Source of the DNA: Ashinkailepas kermadecensis
Taxonomy: Eukaryota > Arthropoda > Thecostraca > Neolepadidae
Direction: 5' to 3'
DNA: 64,000 nt
Assembly: GCA_034440615.1 (NCBI GenBank)
Contig: JAOTOM010004836.1
Span: forward strand, 1-64,000
Numbering within the stretch: position 1 is the stretch's first letter; every line of letters starts with the position of its first letter. Position numbers and translations under genes: made by a program. Under the pieces are notes generated by a model, which was not told where the DNA came from, ran no database searches, and worked only from the letters and a program-made list of their open reading frames with translations. Of the stretch, positions 32,498-57,824 are shown one piece after another.

Positions 32498-35400
32498 TGC
32501 AGACACCCAACACTGAATTCTTGCTCCAATGGAATACGAGGTCCCTCATATCCCATTGTGCAGAATTCAAGGAATATATAATCAAAAATAAACTATTGAT
32601 TGCCGCCGTTCAGGAGACCAGATGGCGCGACAATGATCCATATAATTTTCATATATCTGGCTATACCCTCTACTTCCAAAACAGAAAGTGTACATCCCGC
32701 GGCGGCGGGGTAGCCCTATTCGTTTCCAATACCCTTCTTCATCGCCCAATCACCACTCTCAATGATCTGAATGTTATTGCAGTATCTGTCCAACTTCCAC
32801 AACTGGAACTCACTGTACTTTCCTTCTATCTCCCACCTACGCATACACTATCTCTAACCTCTATAACCAATCTCTTTGGTCTCCTCCCATACCCCTGTCT
32901 GGTGCTGGGAGACCTCAACACCCACCACCAGGCATGGGGTTGTCACACCACATCGCAGCGCGGACGACACATTGAAACACTCCTCAACACCCACAACATG
33001 GTCTTTTTAAATGACCAAACACCCACACACAACAGAGACATCACCCCGTTCCGACCGTCTGCCATTGACCTCTCCCTAGCCTCAGCTTCTATCTCACCCC
33101 TCTTCTCCTGGCATGTTCAACCCGATCCCCTTTTCAGTGATCACTTTCCCATCCACGTCACACTCGAACGCTCAGCCCAGTCTAGAGATCGTTTCTTTAT
33201 ACCCAACTGGAATGTTCGCAAAGCGAAATGGCCGTCTTTCTCCCAGGAAATTGATAACCTTATCCCACCCTAGTCTCACCCCCCGCCCCCAATTTCGGCA
33301 GTGCTTAGTACCATATTACTCGCGGCAGAAAAACATGTACCCAAAACTGGTCGCTCCCCCGACCGTAAAACCGTGCCGTGGTGGAACGACGAATGCAAAC
33401 GAGCCGTCGCCTCACGGCGGCGGGCTGAGCGGAAATTTCGGAAAAACTCACCGTACAAAACATGGTAGAAGCCCGCGAGGCAAAACTACGCTGGTAACAA
33501 ATTATTATTTCGGCCAAAAAACACAGCTGGCAGCTCTATTCCAACACATTCAACCGATTCACCCCCTCTCACAAATCTGGAACCAACTTCGCTCCTTCAC
33601 CAACGGCAGAACCCCACACCGTGCATTCCCACAACTGACAATTAACCAACAAAACATAACAGAACCAACAGCCGTCGCGGAACACTTCGCCACTTATTAC
33701 TCGGAGATCTCTTCCAACACTCAATACTCACAACACACCACCTCCTTCCTTCGCGACACTCTTGCCACTTGTCACTTCGCCTCTGACAACTCTGAACCCT
33801 ACAACGCCCCCTTCACCCTCTACAAACTAAATTCATCCCTCTCAAAGGTATCCAATACGGCAGTTGGACCTGATCGATTACTATACCTCTTCTTTCAAAA
33901 TCTCTCTGATCCCGGTAAAGACAACCTCCTCTCGGCATTGAACCAACTATGGACTGACGACACTTTCCCACCCTTTTGGTCTGCTAGTACTATCATCCCT
34001 ATCCCTAAGTCTTCCGAGCCTCGACATCTTCCTTTTAGCTATCGACCTATTGCTCTCACTAGTTGTGCTTGCAAAATTTTGAACGCATGGTCAATGGACG
34101 AATCAGAGTCTATCTTGAAAACAACAAAATTATCTCCCCATTTCAGAGTGGCTTCCGAACAAGGCGAAGCACTGCTGACAACCTAATCGAAATTGTAGAT
34201 TCAATCCAGCGTGGTTTCGCGACAAAATCTGAAACTATCGCCCCCTTTTTTAGACCTAAAATCCGCGTTTAACAAAGTACACAGTTCTGCCCTTCTTATT
34301 AAATTACACCGAATTCGTATCAAGGGCAGAATGGCCACACTTATTACCAATTTTCTAGAAAATCGCTCCTTCATAATCCGCTGCGGCAACATCCATTCCA
34401 GGCCCTACACCCTTGATCAAGGCGTCCCGCAAGGCAGCGTACTATCTCCAACCCTCTTTCTGATTATGATCAGCGACGCATTAGAACAACTTCTCCTAAA
34501 TTCTTCCCTACTAAAATATTCTCTCTATGCCGATGATTTGGCTATTTGGTGTACACAACAATCGGCAGACTCAGCGAATCACGTTATCCAACTCGCCATG
34601 AATCACATTGATTCATGGTGCTCCCTCTGGGGGCTACAGATTTCCCCCACCAAATCGGTCACTATGCTCTTTTCCCGGCTTCCCAGACACATCCCGCCTA
34701 GTAAACCGCTCCGCTATCACGATCAAATTATCCCCTTCCAAACCTCCTTCAAATATCTCGGAATTAACCTCGACAAAGGACTTTATTTTGGCCCCCACAT
34801 CACCTATGTTAAACAGCGCTGCGCTGTTCGACTTAATCTCCTGCGCTGCATCTCCGGTCCAGACTGGGGTGCAGACAGGACGACTCTTACCAAAATGTAC
34901 ATTGCACTGATTCGTTCAATCCTGGAATACAATGCGTTTATCTTCGATGATATATCTCCAACACTCACCAAGTCACTGGAATGCACACAAAATCACGCAC
35001 TCCGCCTCATCACCGGAGCACACTGCGCCACACCTACCACCAGTCTCCGGGGTGAGACCAACCTCCCTAGCCTACAACAACGCAGAACAGTACAACTCGT
35101 TAATACCACTTCAGGACAACAACACAGCTAAATCACCCCTCCAATGTCGCATGGACTAAACCCCCGGTTCGGCGTTCCAAAAACAAAAATAAATACAGCG
35201 TTGCCATTCACTTGAAGCAGGTTCTCACATCCACACTGAAATTTCAGGAGGTTACCCTGACCGAGTTCCCCCCCCCCTTCTCCCATTTTGGCACATGAAA
35301 CACCGCAAACTCGAGTATCTCTTTAGGCACAATACAATCTTGCTCACACCATCGAAGTCCAAGTTAAGTTTTTGTTTAACATCAAGAGGCCCACCCACAA

Positions 35401-36239
35401 CACACCTTCTTTTACACGGACGGCTCACGTACCAGCAATGGAACGGGAAGCCGCCTGGTGCGGTGGGCCCGACACTGGTCAAACCAAATTAACACTTCAC
35501 CATTCGGTATACACAGTAGAACTAGTCGCCATACTCACTTGCCTTCAACACATCACTGCGCAACACATCATTACCTCTACTACAATATGCACTGACTCAC
35601 GATCCTCCGTAGATGCCCTCGCGGCACTACACAATACCACACACCCCACGCTCCACGCCATCCGACACCTCTACAATGACAACCACGCACACCTTCAGCT
35701 CACCCTGCTCTGGATCCCCGGACATAGGGGTATCCCGGGAAACGAAAGGGTAGATGGTCTCGCCCGCGCGGCGATCGAACTCCCCGCTAACAATGGAGCT
35801 CCGTTGCCCCCGGGATCTTCTATCCCTCACAAATAATGTATTTAAAAAATATATTCAGGCCTGCTGGTCACACAACACCACACATCTACACACTATCAAG
35901 CCCACACTCTCCAGCTGGCCCTCCTCCAACCAGCACACTCGTTTGAACGAGGTGGCGCTCACCAGACTTCGCCTCGGACACACCAAATTGACAAACGATT
36001 ATATTTTTTATCGACCACATCGCCTTCCACTTTGTAGCACATGTCACGTCCGCATTGCTGTCACCCATATCTTACTTAACTGTCCAGCATATGCTCCTCA
36101 CCGTCGCGATGTCATCCAGTATTTCACCAACATCCATTCACAACTTTCGCTTCGAGCTCTCCTCGGGAATGAGCACCCGGCACTCCTCGAGTTCCTTTTC
36201 CGCTTTCTACAAGACACCAAACTCTCCGAACTGATCTAA
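32497..36239 (+). pseudogene. ORF2 (endonuclease, RT, RNase H) of the retrotransposon, frameshifted
   Basis: ATG at 32497-32499 overlaps the ORF1 stop (TAATG). Apurinic-type endonuclease: LLQWNTRSLI, VQETRW, LGDLNTHHQAWG and SDHFPIHV, to about 33273. RT: PWWNDECKRA, YRPIALTSCA, FQSGFRTRRSTADNL, DQGVPQGSVLSPTLF and YADDLAIW (34526-34549). RNase H: AWCGGPDTGQTK, TDSRSSVDAL and LLWIPGHRGIPGNERVD. The C-terminal segment ends LRALLGNEHPALLEF and SELI before TAA at 36237-36239. Frame changes near 33260, 34070, 34250, 35120 and 35800 break the protein. Confidence 0.87.
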
Positions 36240-36902
36240 CGCCTCTGTTGCACTTAAATGATCCAAGCTAGTATGATGTGAAGTTAAAAGTTATATGACA
36301 CGCGCTACACTCCTCAATGGCTGTATGACTCCGCTACACACCTCTTCCTCTCCGACGTCGCAAAACACATACATATAGGCTATCCCACACTAGGTAGACA
36401 GGAACCGATCCAATTTGGCCAAAACGGACGGATTTCCTTATAAATTGCGATTGTTTTTTTACGTACGGGTTTTCCAAGCAGCTTGTCTTTCCCCTTTTTA
36501 GGGGTTTCCAAGCTTTAACTTAACATACACCGACACATATAAGGTCGGGCCTGACTCCCACGACTCGCTCTGGGTGCCAGGCCTCCGCTTCGCTTCGCTT
36601 CAGGTCTCAGGTGGGCAGTGGAGCCTCTCCGTAGGCTGTGAAGCTGCCCACCCTCTGAATGTCCTTCCATTGTTATGATTGTATGTATGTATGCATGTCT
36701 GAACATGTACCTGTTTGCCATGTATGTATCTACGCCATGTTTCTTGTTTCACGGCGTCTCTCCTTTCTTGCTTAATTGATATAACCGGATGTCACATAAG
36801 CCGGATTAACGTAATTCCTTCTTTAACGTAACAATCTCTAGCAGATGGCACTTTGCCTCAACTAAAGATTTAGGGAAAAAAAGGAAAAAAAGGAAAAAAG
36901 AC

Positions 36903-37110
36903 TCATCTGCGGTGAATAGCAGGGTGCGCGGCGAACATGCAGTTCAGTCTGCTGACATCTACCGTGTTCTTCGACATGACGAAGCAGACCGCAGCGTGGA
37001 AGCCATCTGCCATATCGGGGAATTCCATGTGGAATTACGTTGTCAGTCGCGTGAACAATGCGTACAGCCCTCAGTTGTTGCACAAGGGTAACTAAAACTT
37101 GTTCAGTTCT
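36903..37110. repeat. Distal flank of the inner satA element (right)
   Basis: Inverted match to 23586-23790. Homology ends within a few bases of the retrotransposon tail at 36899. Confidence 0.82.
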
Positions 37111-38610
37111 GCAGCTGACTAGACCGCAAAGAAGGACCACCATATGATGCAGCTGACCGGACCACACAGAAGGACCACCATATGATGTAGCTGACCGGAC
37201 CACACAGAAGGGTCACCATATGATGTAGCTGACCAGACCACACAGAAGGACCACCATATCCTGCAGCTGACCAGACCACACAGAAGGACCACCATATGAT
37301 GCAGCTGACCGGACCACACAGAAGGACCACCATATGATGTAGCTGACGGACCACACAGAAGGGCACCATATAATGTAGCTACCAAACCACAAAAAACTGA
37401 CCAGACCACACAGAAGGACCACCATATGATGCAGCTGACCGGACCACACAGAAGGACCACCATATGATGTAGCTGACCGGACCACACAGAAGGGTCACCA
37501 TATGATGTAGCTGACCAGACCACACAGATGGACCACCATATCCTGCAGCTGACCAGACCACACAGAAGGACCACCATATGATGCAGCTGACCGGACCACA
37601 CAGAAGGACCACCATATCCTGCAGCTGACCAGACCACACAGAAGGACCACCATATGATGCAGCTGACCAGACCACACAGAAGGACCACCATATCCTGCAG
37701 CTGACCAGACCACACAGAAGGACCACCATATCCTGCAGCTGACCAGACCACACAGAAGGACCACCATATGATGCAGCTGACCAGACCACACAGAAGGACC
37801 ACCATATCCTGCAGCTGACCAGACCACACAGAAGGACCACCATATGATGCAGCTGACCAGACCACACAGAAGGACCACCATATGATGCAGCTGACCGGAC
37901 CACACAGAAGGACCACCATATCCTGCAGCTGACCAGACCACACAGAAGGGTCACCATATGATGCAGCTGACCGGACCACACAGAAGGACCACCATATGAT
38001 GCAGCTGACCGGACCACACAGAAGGACCACCATATCCTGCAGCTGACCAGACCACACAGAAGGACCACCATATGATGCAGCTGACCGGACCACACAGAAC
38101 GACCACCACATGATGCAGCTGACCGGACCACACAGAAGGGTCACCATATGATGCAGCTGACCGGACCACACAGAAGGACCACCATATGATGCAGCTGACC
38201 GGACCACACAGAAGGACCACCATATCCTGCAACTGACCAGACCACACAGAAGGACCACCATATGATGCAGCTGACCGGACCACACAGAACGACCACCACA
38301 TGATGCAGCTGACCGGACCACACAGAAGGACCACCATATGATGCAGCTGACCGGACCACACAGAAGGACCACCATATGATGCAGCTGACCGGACCACACA
38401 GAAGGACCACCATATCCTGCAACTGACCAGACCACACAGAACGACCACCACATGATGCAGCTGACCGGACCACACAGAAGGACCACCATATCCTGCAGCT
38501 GACCAGACCACACAGAAGGACCACCATATGATGCAGCTGACCAGACCACACAGAAGGACCACCATATGATGCAGCTGACCGGACCACGTAAAAGGACCAC
38601 CATATGATGC
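37110..38610. repeat. Minisatellite satA, about 39 copies (inner right)
   Basis: 38 bp units in which CTGCAG and TGATGCAG junction variants alternate. The left inner partner has about five units, an eight-fold difference. The 497-codon minus-strand frame is a by-product. Confidence 0.95.
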
Positions 38611-38614
38611 ATTT

Positions 38615-39000
38615 ACCAGACGAGTATGCTAGTACAAGCATTCTCATTTGGTATGCACGTTTGGTATGCGGTATGCACGCTTGCTGGTTACGTGCCAGCG
38701 TAAGGCGCCGTCAGGAGCGCTGACCGAGGGGAGCAGGAGGTGAGCTGCGGGGCTCCCTGCTGCAGACACAGGATCTGGCACTACGCCGCGACACGGAGCT
38801 GGTGAACCAACCACAACCCTGCTCTCCTGACCTCTCAGACGACCGATCCCATGGTCCCCGACACGACCCGAGGCAAGCGCGAATCCACCGGGGGATCCCA
38901 TTGAGAGGGATGAGCAAGCTCCTCCTATCCTTCCAGCCTCAGAAACGATGCACGAAGATGCTGATTTGTCCTTTGCCATGTGTATCGGAGTGACAGTATG
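38615..39000. repeat. Conserved flank F1 of the satA element (inner right)
   Basis: Same orientation as 1079-1480 and inverted to 22980-23395. A short deletion lies near 38895. Confidence 0.85.
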
Positions 39001-40640
39001 AAGTCTTAAATATCTACTCCTGGATCATCAATGCATTCATGTCTCGAATTCAGAGCATACAGCTTGATTCACAGCTTGATCCTGATTCATTCCATTGCTC
39101 TATTAATTTCCAGTCATCATCAAACTTGTGTGCAATCTAGATAACCGCAATCACACTTATCATTGAGCTAGTAGATATAGTACCTATGATCACATTCAGC
39201 AACTCACCCATCACACATGTATATTCATTCTTACATGAGGTAGTTAGATAACTGCACACATCCCTATTATGTATATATGGCGCACCCTGGAGGCAATGCC
39301 GCCGAAACTGGTGCATGTGGTGTCTGTAGACGAATCGGATCGTGACGAAAGCGTCCGTGACGCCATCATGGCTTCTGAAGTGGTGCAGATTTGTATAAAA
39401 TATCTAACGCGATTTGGGGCCCCCGGTGCGATTTTCGGTCCCTGGTGCGACCTTTCAGGGTCCTGCTGTGCGCATTGGGGAACACAGACCGGAATTTTGC
39501 GGTGCGACTGCGGTGCGACAGTGCGACTCACAATCTGGCTGCCTCCGCACAAGTCAGCATTACGAGATACACAGTAAGTCACGTCCAGGGTTGGATTTGC
39601 ACTTTGTAATCCTGAACGTGGAGAGAGAAAAGTTTCGTCAACTAAATACAGGGCATATTTTTCTTCCATCCTTTAACAGAATCTTTGGCTCCACTTTCTT
39701 GTGAATATTGTGCACTTTATCACAGAACAATTCATTGTAAGGCAACACCATTCAACCTCCAAACGAAAAATATACTGAGATTATAATTTTCTGTAGAGGA
39801 CCACGTTCTTGATGCGAAAAATCGAGGCACAGCCTATTTGTTCAACCATGGCAACGTTCCTTGTACGATCGACCACAACAAGCACAGTCGGACGGTTGCC
39901 CGGCTACGGTGCGCGGTACGTATTGCTAATATATCCCTTCCCTTCGTCCCTGCGGTTCCTCTGACAGACCTAAGAATTAGCCTCAGCTTCAAGAATAGCT
40001 CAGATGCCAGCCGATACACCCACTTCAATGCCACACAGTTCCACTCCGTGAGATCGAATTAGTTTTGGCCGTAGACGTTTTGCACGTCACACAGCCTGGT
40101 GCCTGGCGATGCAAGGAAATCGTAACTGACAGAAAATATTCGAGGAGAATGCATCGGTGAGAGAGATATATAGGTGCAGGCGGTCGAAAAGCAATGTCTT
40201 TAATCTTAGTGGCATAAGGCATCATAGAACAATAGCTCACATACATAAAATTGCATTTAGGAAGTTAAAACAGAAAATGTAGTAAAAATGTTTGTAAAAT
40301 GTCTTTTCAAGATGCATCTTGTATGACGAATTGCAAATGTATCCCCGACTGACCGAAGCATGCGGTATAACATTGCTATCTCAGTTGGCAACACCCAATT
40401 CGGAAGAGGGACTCTCAAACAAAGTTCACCAAGTTAACGTCACTAAAGCTGAACGGCACAAAACAAATTCAAAACTGCTCCGGAGAAGGCGGTGGCAATG
40501 TTGCCAGACAGCGTGACCGGCGGCAGCAGTCCATGCAATCGCGGCGTCAGCACGTTAATCAGCTGATCAGCCCGGACACGGCGGCCAGCGTGACACGCCA
40601 TCGTGACGTCATCGCTATCCAACCTGGCGCCCTGCCAGCT
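39001..40640. other. Arm sequence and 3' flank of the right protease gene
   Basis: Non-coding, collinear with the left arm except for the empty site of the 4.6 kb left segment at about 39505-39510. Confidence 0.65.
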
Positions 40641-53889
<13,249 letters not shown>

Positions 53890-54079
53890 ATTCCGCTGCC
53901 GTTGTCCGGCGCGCTGCCGGGTATCACAACCTCCTGGGTATTCACGTCCGACTCGCACCTGTCGCGAACTTCACCGAACGCCTGCGGGCCGGGTGTACAG
54001 TCTCGTCACGCAGCCCGTGGATGTGTGTACAGTCTCGTCACACCGCACCCTGCGCAGCTGGTGGCCCGACTGGTGCCAG

Positions 54080-54104
54080 GGTGAGCCGCGCCGCAGCCTA
54101 TATA
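54080..54104 (-). promoter_or_regulatory. TATA box of the right protease gene
   Basis: TATATA on the minus strand at 54104-54099, in the same position relative to exon 1 as in the left arm, with a conserved initiator-like segment downstream. Confidence 0.55.
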
Positions 54105-54174
54105 GCCCCTCGGCTCGGTAAGCCGGACTCCCCAGTCTGGCAGCTCTCAGAGGTTGCAGCCTCGGTTCCCATTC

Positions 54175-55275
54175 TGTCTGGGTACTGACGGACGGCTGTA
54201 TACCGGGGCTTGGCTGGGTACTGACGGGCGGCTGTATACTGGGGCTTGTCTGGGTACTGGCGGACGGCTGCATGCTGGTGCTTGTCTGGGTACTGATGAA
54301 CGGCTGTATACTGGGGCTTGTCTGGGTACTGACGGACGGCTGTATACTGGGGCTTGTCTGGGTACTGACGGACGGCTGTATACTGGGGCTTGTCTGGGAA
54401 CTGACGGACGGCTGTATGCTGGGGCTTGTCTGGGCACTGAAGGACGGCTGTATACTGGGGCTTGGCTGGGTACTGACAGACGGCTGTATACTGGGGCTTG
54501 TCTGGGTACCGACGGACGGCTGTATACTGGGGCTTGGCTGGGTACTGACAGACGGCTGTATACTGGGGCTTGTCTGGGTACCGACGGACGGCTGTATACT
54601 GGGGCTTGTCTTGGTACTGACAGACGGCTGTATACTGGGGCTTGTCTGGGTACTGACGGACGGCTGTATACTGGGGCTTGTCTGGGAACTGACGGACGGC
54701 TGTATACTGGGGCTTGTCTGGGTACTGACGGACGGCTGTATACTGGGGCTTGTCTGGGTACTGACGGACGACTGTGTACTGGGGCCTGCCTGGGTACTGA
54801 CGGACGACTGTATGCTTGGGCTTGTCTGGGAACTGACGGACGGCTGTATACTGGGGCTTGTCTGGGAACTGACGGACGGCTGTATACTGGGGCTTGTCTG
54901 GGTACTGACGGACGGCTGTATGCTGGGGCTTGTCTGGGAACTGACGGACGGCTGTATACTGGGGCTTGTCTGGGAACTGACGGACGGCTGTATACTGGGG
55001 CTTGTCTGGGTACTGACGGACGGCTGTATACTGGGGCTTGTCTGGGTACTGACGGACGGCTGTATGCTGGGGCTTGTCTGGGTACTGACGGACGGCTGTG
55101 TACTGGGGTTTGTCTGGGTACTGACGGACGGCTGTGTACTGGAGTTTGTCTGGGTACTGACGGACGGCTGTGTACTGGGACTTGTCTGGGCACTGACGGA
55201 CGGCTGTATACTGGGGCTTGTTTGGGTACTGACGGACGGCTGTATGCTGGGGCTAAACTGGGTACCGACCGACGG
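54175..55275. repeat. Minisatellite satB, about 30 copies (right), promoter-proximal
   Basis: Continuous 36 bp array ending about 75 bp upstream of the minus-strand TATA box. Inverted partner of 3650-5484 but without the 308 bp interruption. Confidence 0.95.
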
Positions 55276-56175
55276 CTGCTTATTGATGACTTGGCACTGG
55301 GCTTGTCTGGATTCTGAGGAATACATGTCGAAGACCAGGTATTGGTTGCTGAGAACTGGATACTGGGAAGTCATGGCAGAATATTCAGAACTGGAGGATG
55401 CTGGATGTCACTGCCACCACCGTGCAGTTGTTTGTGATGTGATTTGGAGGGCCAGCATAGCATGATGACGTAGACTATCATTATGTGTATTGCAGACTTG
55501 CTGATCTATTCGCTCGAGCTGCTGTCGAACAGAGGAAAATGTAAACACTTGCGAACAATAAAAGGTCGCACTGAACTACAGATAGTTTGTGAACACAAGG
55601 ACTCAATTAACCGGACGAAGTGAGTTGGTTTTTCAACTTTTGTTATTCACTACTCAAAATATGTAACAATTTGCATGACCTTTGTACTGAAGGAACTCAA
55701 TGCCTAGAGGTCAAATTACCAATGTGACATGTTAATCACGTCAATGATTACTTAGTGAATGGTTGCGAGGAGAATTCATACATAACAATTTGAATTTGCA
55801 ATAAACCAACCAGCATTGTGGTATTCACTGCACATGTGCGTCTTCCAATTGTGCTACTGTTCATAATTAACACAATTATGTGCTGTTTGTCTTTTGAGGG
55901 TTTTACGCAGCTTATCAACACTTAGTAGTGTATCAACAATCGCTGTAGCCGTTGTAAATGTTGATGCAATAGATAGTAAACACCGATGGCCCTGTTTATC
56001 TTACCCGCAGTAAAATTACTGGATACTGAGGACTGGATGTCATTGATTGACACAACTGTGACCACGGCTTGAGCGCAGCTCAGCTGATGCGGAATTGCCG
56101 GCTGTTGAGCAATAGTGAGAAGGAGTCGGCGGAAACACGAGCCTGGAGCTGGTGACGCGCGTCAGTCTGCTTCAG
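55276..56175. other. Non-coding arm sequence with satB flank (right)
   Basis: Inverted match to about 2750-3650. The satB flank lies at 55276-55465. No gene recognised. Confidence 0.65.
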
Positions 56176-56390
56176 GCGGAGACTGAGACTGAGACTGAGA
56201 CTGAGACTGAGACTGAAACTGAGACTGAGACTGAGACTGAGACTGAAACTGAGACTGAGACTGAGACTGAGACTGAGACTGAGACTGAGACTGAGACTGA
56301 GACTGAAACTGAGACTCAGGCTCAGACTCAGAATCAGGTTTATATTCAGCCTCAATCTTGAACTCAGACTCAGACTCGGAGTCGCAGAGA
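56176..56390. repeat. Hexanucleotide (GAGACT)n array (right)
   Basis: Inverted partner of 2450-2745 with fewer units (about 30). Confidence 0.94.
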
Positions 56391-57815
56391 AAGAACGGAA
56401 AGGGATATAACTCATTTCAACAGACAATTTTACGTCGCAAAATGTTGCCAGATCTAAGTAAGCTCAGGTAGTTCAGTTATGTAGACAGTTGGATAAGTTG
56501 CAGACAGTATGGACACATGCCACGCAAATATTACCGTAGAGCGCTCCATTCGGGACCCAACAGTCTTTCTTTTTTTCTAGCAAACCCCAGTGGAAATAAA
56601 CGTCCAAGATGTACTCGAGGAGGAGCCACCGTCGATGCACTCCTTTGCTCTTCAATTCACTCCTCTCATCTGTCTGGAGCGTGCTCGCAACTTGGAATAG
56701 CCGGGTGGTGGACGTGCGCCACATTCGTGAACTGATCCCGTACAGCACATGGCAACCATGTAACAGAGTTACTAGAAATTATACTTCTGGTTGTCCCGTA
56801 ACTGTAAATGACGTTTGCCCGTAAGCCTGCCGACCGTAAAAGTATACCGTAAATGTAACGGCACCCCACGGGCCGATTGCTGCCGGCCGTGTCGGGTCAT
56901 AGTACTTCTCGGCCATTGGCCGCTGTCGAGACTTCCGCCGTCTCGAGAGAATGTTCTGGAAGGCGGACGGGGACGCGTATGGGGCGTACACCGCTTTTCC
57001 GCCAATGGCAGGCCAGGTCTCCGCCGCCGCCAGCGGCCGCGCGCACTGGCAGTCAGTCGTGGCTGGACTCTTGGAGCGCTCGGACCTGTGTCGAGCGCTT
57101 CCGCGCCCGCTAAATTTCCATATAATTTCGGCCTTTAAATTCATCTGAAAGGCATCTCACGGCTTTCCTTCATAGAGCAAAGTTCTGTACTGGCGTCTAA
57201 CTGTCTCGTATGTTCGTTCGAGCGCTGCTGTGCAATACAGGCAGCATAGAGGACTTTGGTGCTTTCACAACCTGGTTATAGCGAAACGCTGAGGTCATAG
57301 GCTATTACGCAGCCGATATAGGAACTTTCCTACAACCATCGCTACAAAAACCTCACTTTTCCCTCTTTTTTTCGCTACTCCTCGCTTCTTCCCCATCCTG
57401 GCTGCTGACGGCTGATGCATCTTGGTCGCCAGCCAAGTGAGTGAGCGCTGACGCGATGCAAGCCGTTCCTGGAATCCCCCCCCCCCACCCACCCCTCCTC
57501 CTCCCACTCCCGCGGCAGTGGTGCTTACGAACTGCGAGTCGGGCGTGTGCACGCTCCGTCACAGACGGCCATGGAAGCTTCCAGGCCAGTGACGTCCGTC
57601 CGTGCTATGCTCTATTAGCCGAATTGACTCCGAACCTGCACAATTCGCAGTTGCGCCTAGTGACGTCTATGTTGACTAGAAACTATAGCCATGCAAGCCC
57701 TTAGGACACACATGCTCTGAATTCGAGATGTGAATGCACAGATGATTCTGGAGTAGATATTTAAAGCTTCATACTGTCACTCCGGCTGTTTAGATATTTA
57801 AAGCTTCATACCGCC
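56391..57815. other. Non-coding arm sequence including F3
   Basis: Mostly collinear with 1450-2400 inverted. About 56770-57330 is extra and has no obvious partner in the left arm; it includes a GC-rich part with no recognisable gene. Confidence 0.55.
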
Positions 57816-57824
57816 ACACATAGC

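Larger units (their letters stand above)
31236..36899 (+). mobile_element. Decayed I-group-like non-LTR retrotransposon
   Basis: Order: gag-like ORF1, endonuclease, RT, RNase H, C-terminal segment, 3' UTR and an A-rich tail with repeated GGAAAAAAA. ORF1 lacks its N-terminus, so the element is 5'-truncated. RNase H downstream of RT and CCHC knuckles in ORF1 are typical of the I group and relatives. At least four frameshifts or stops disrupt ORF2, so it is not autonomous now. Confidence 0.9.
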
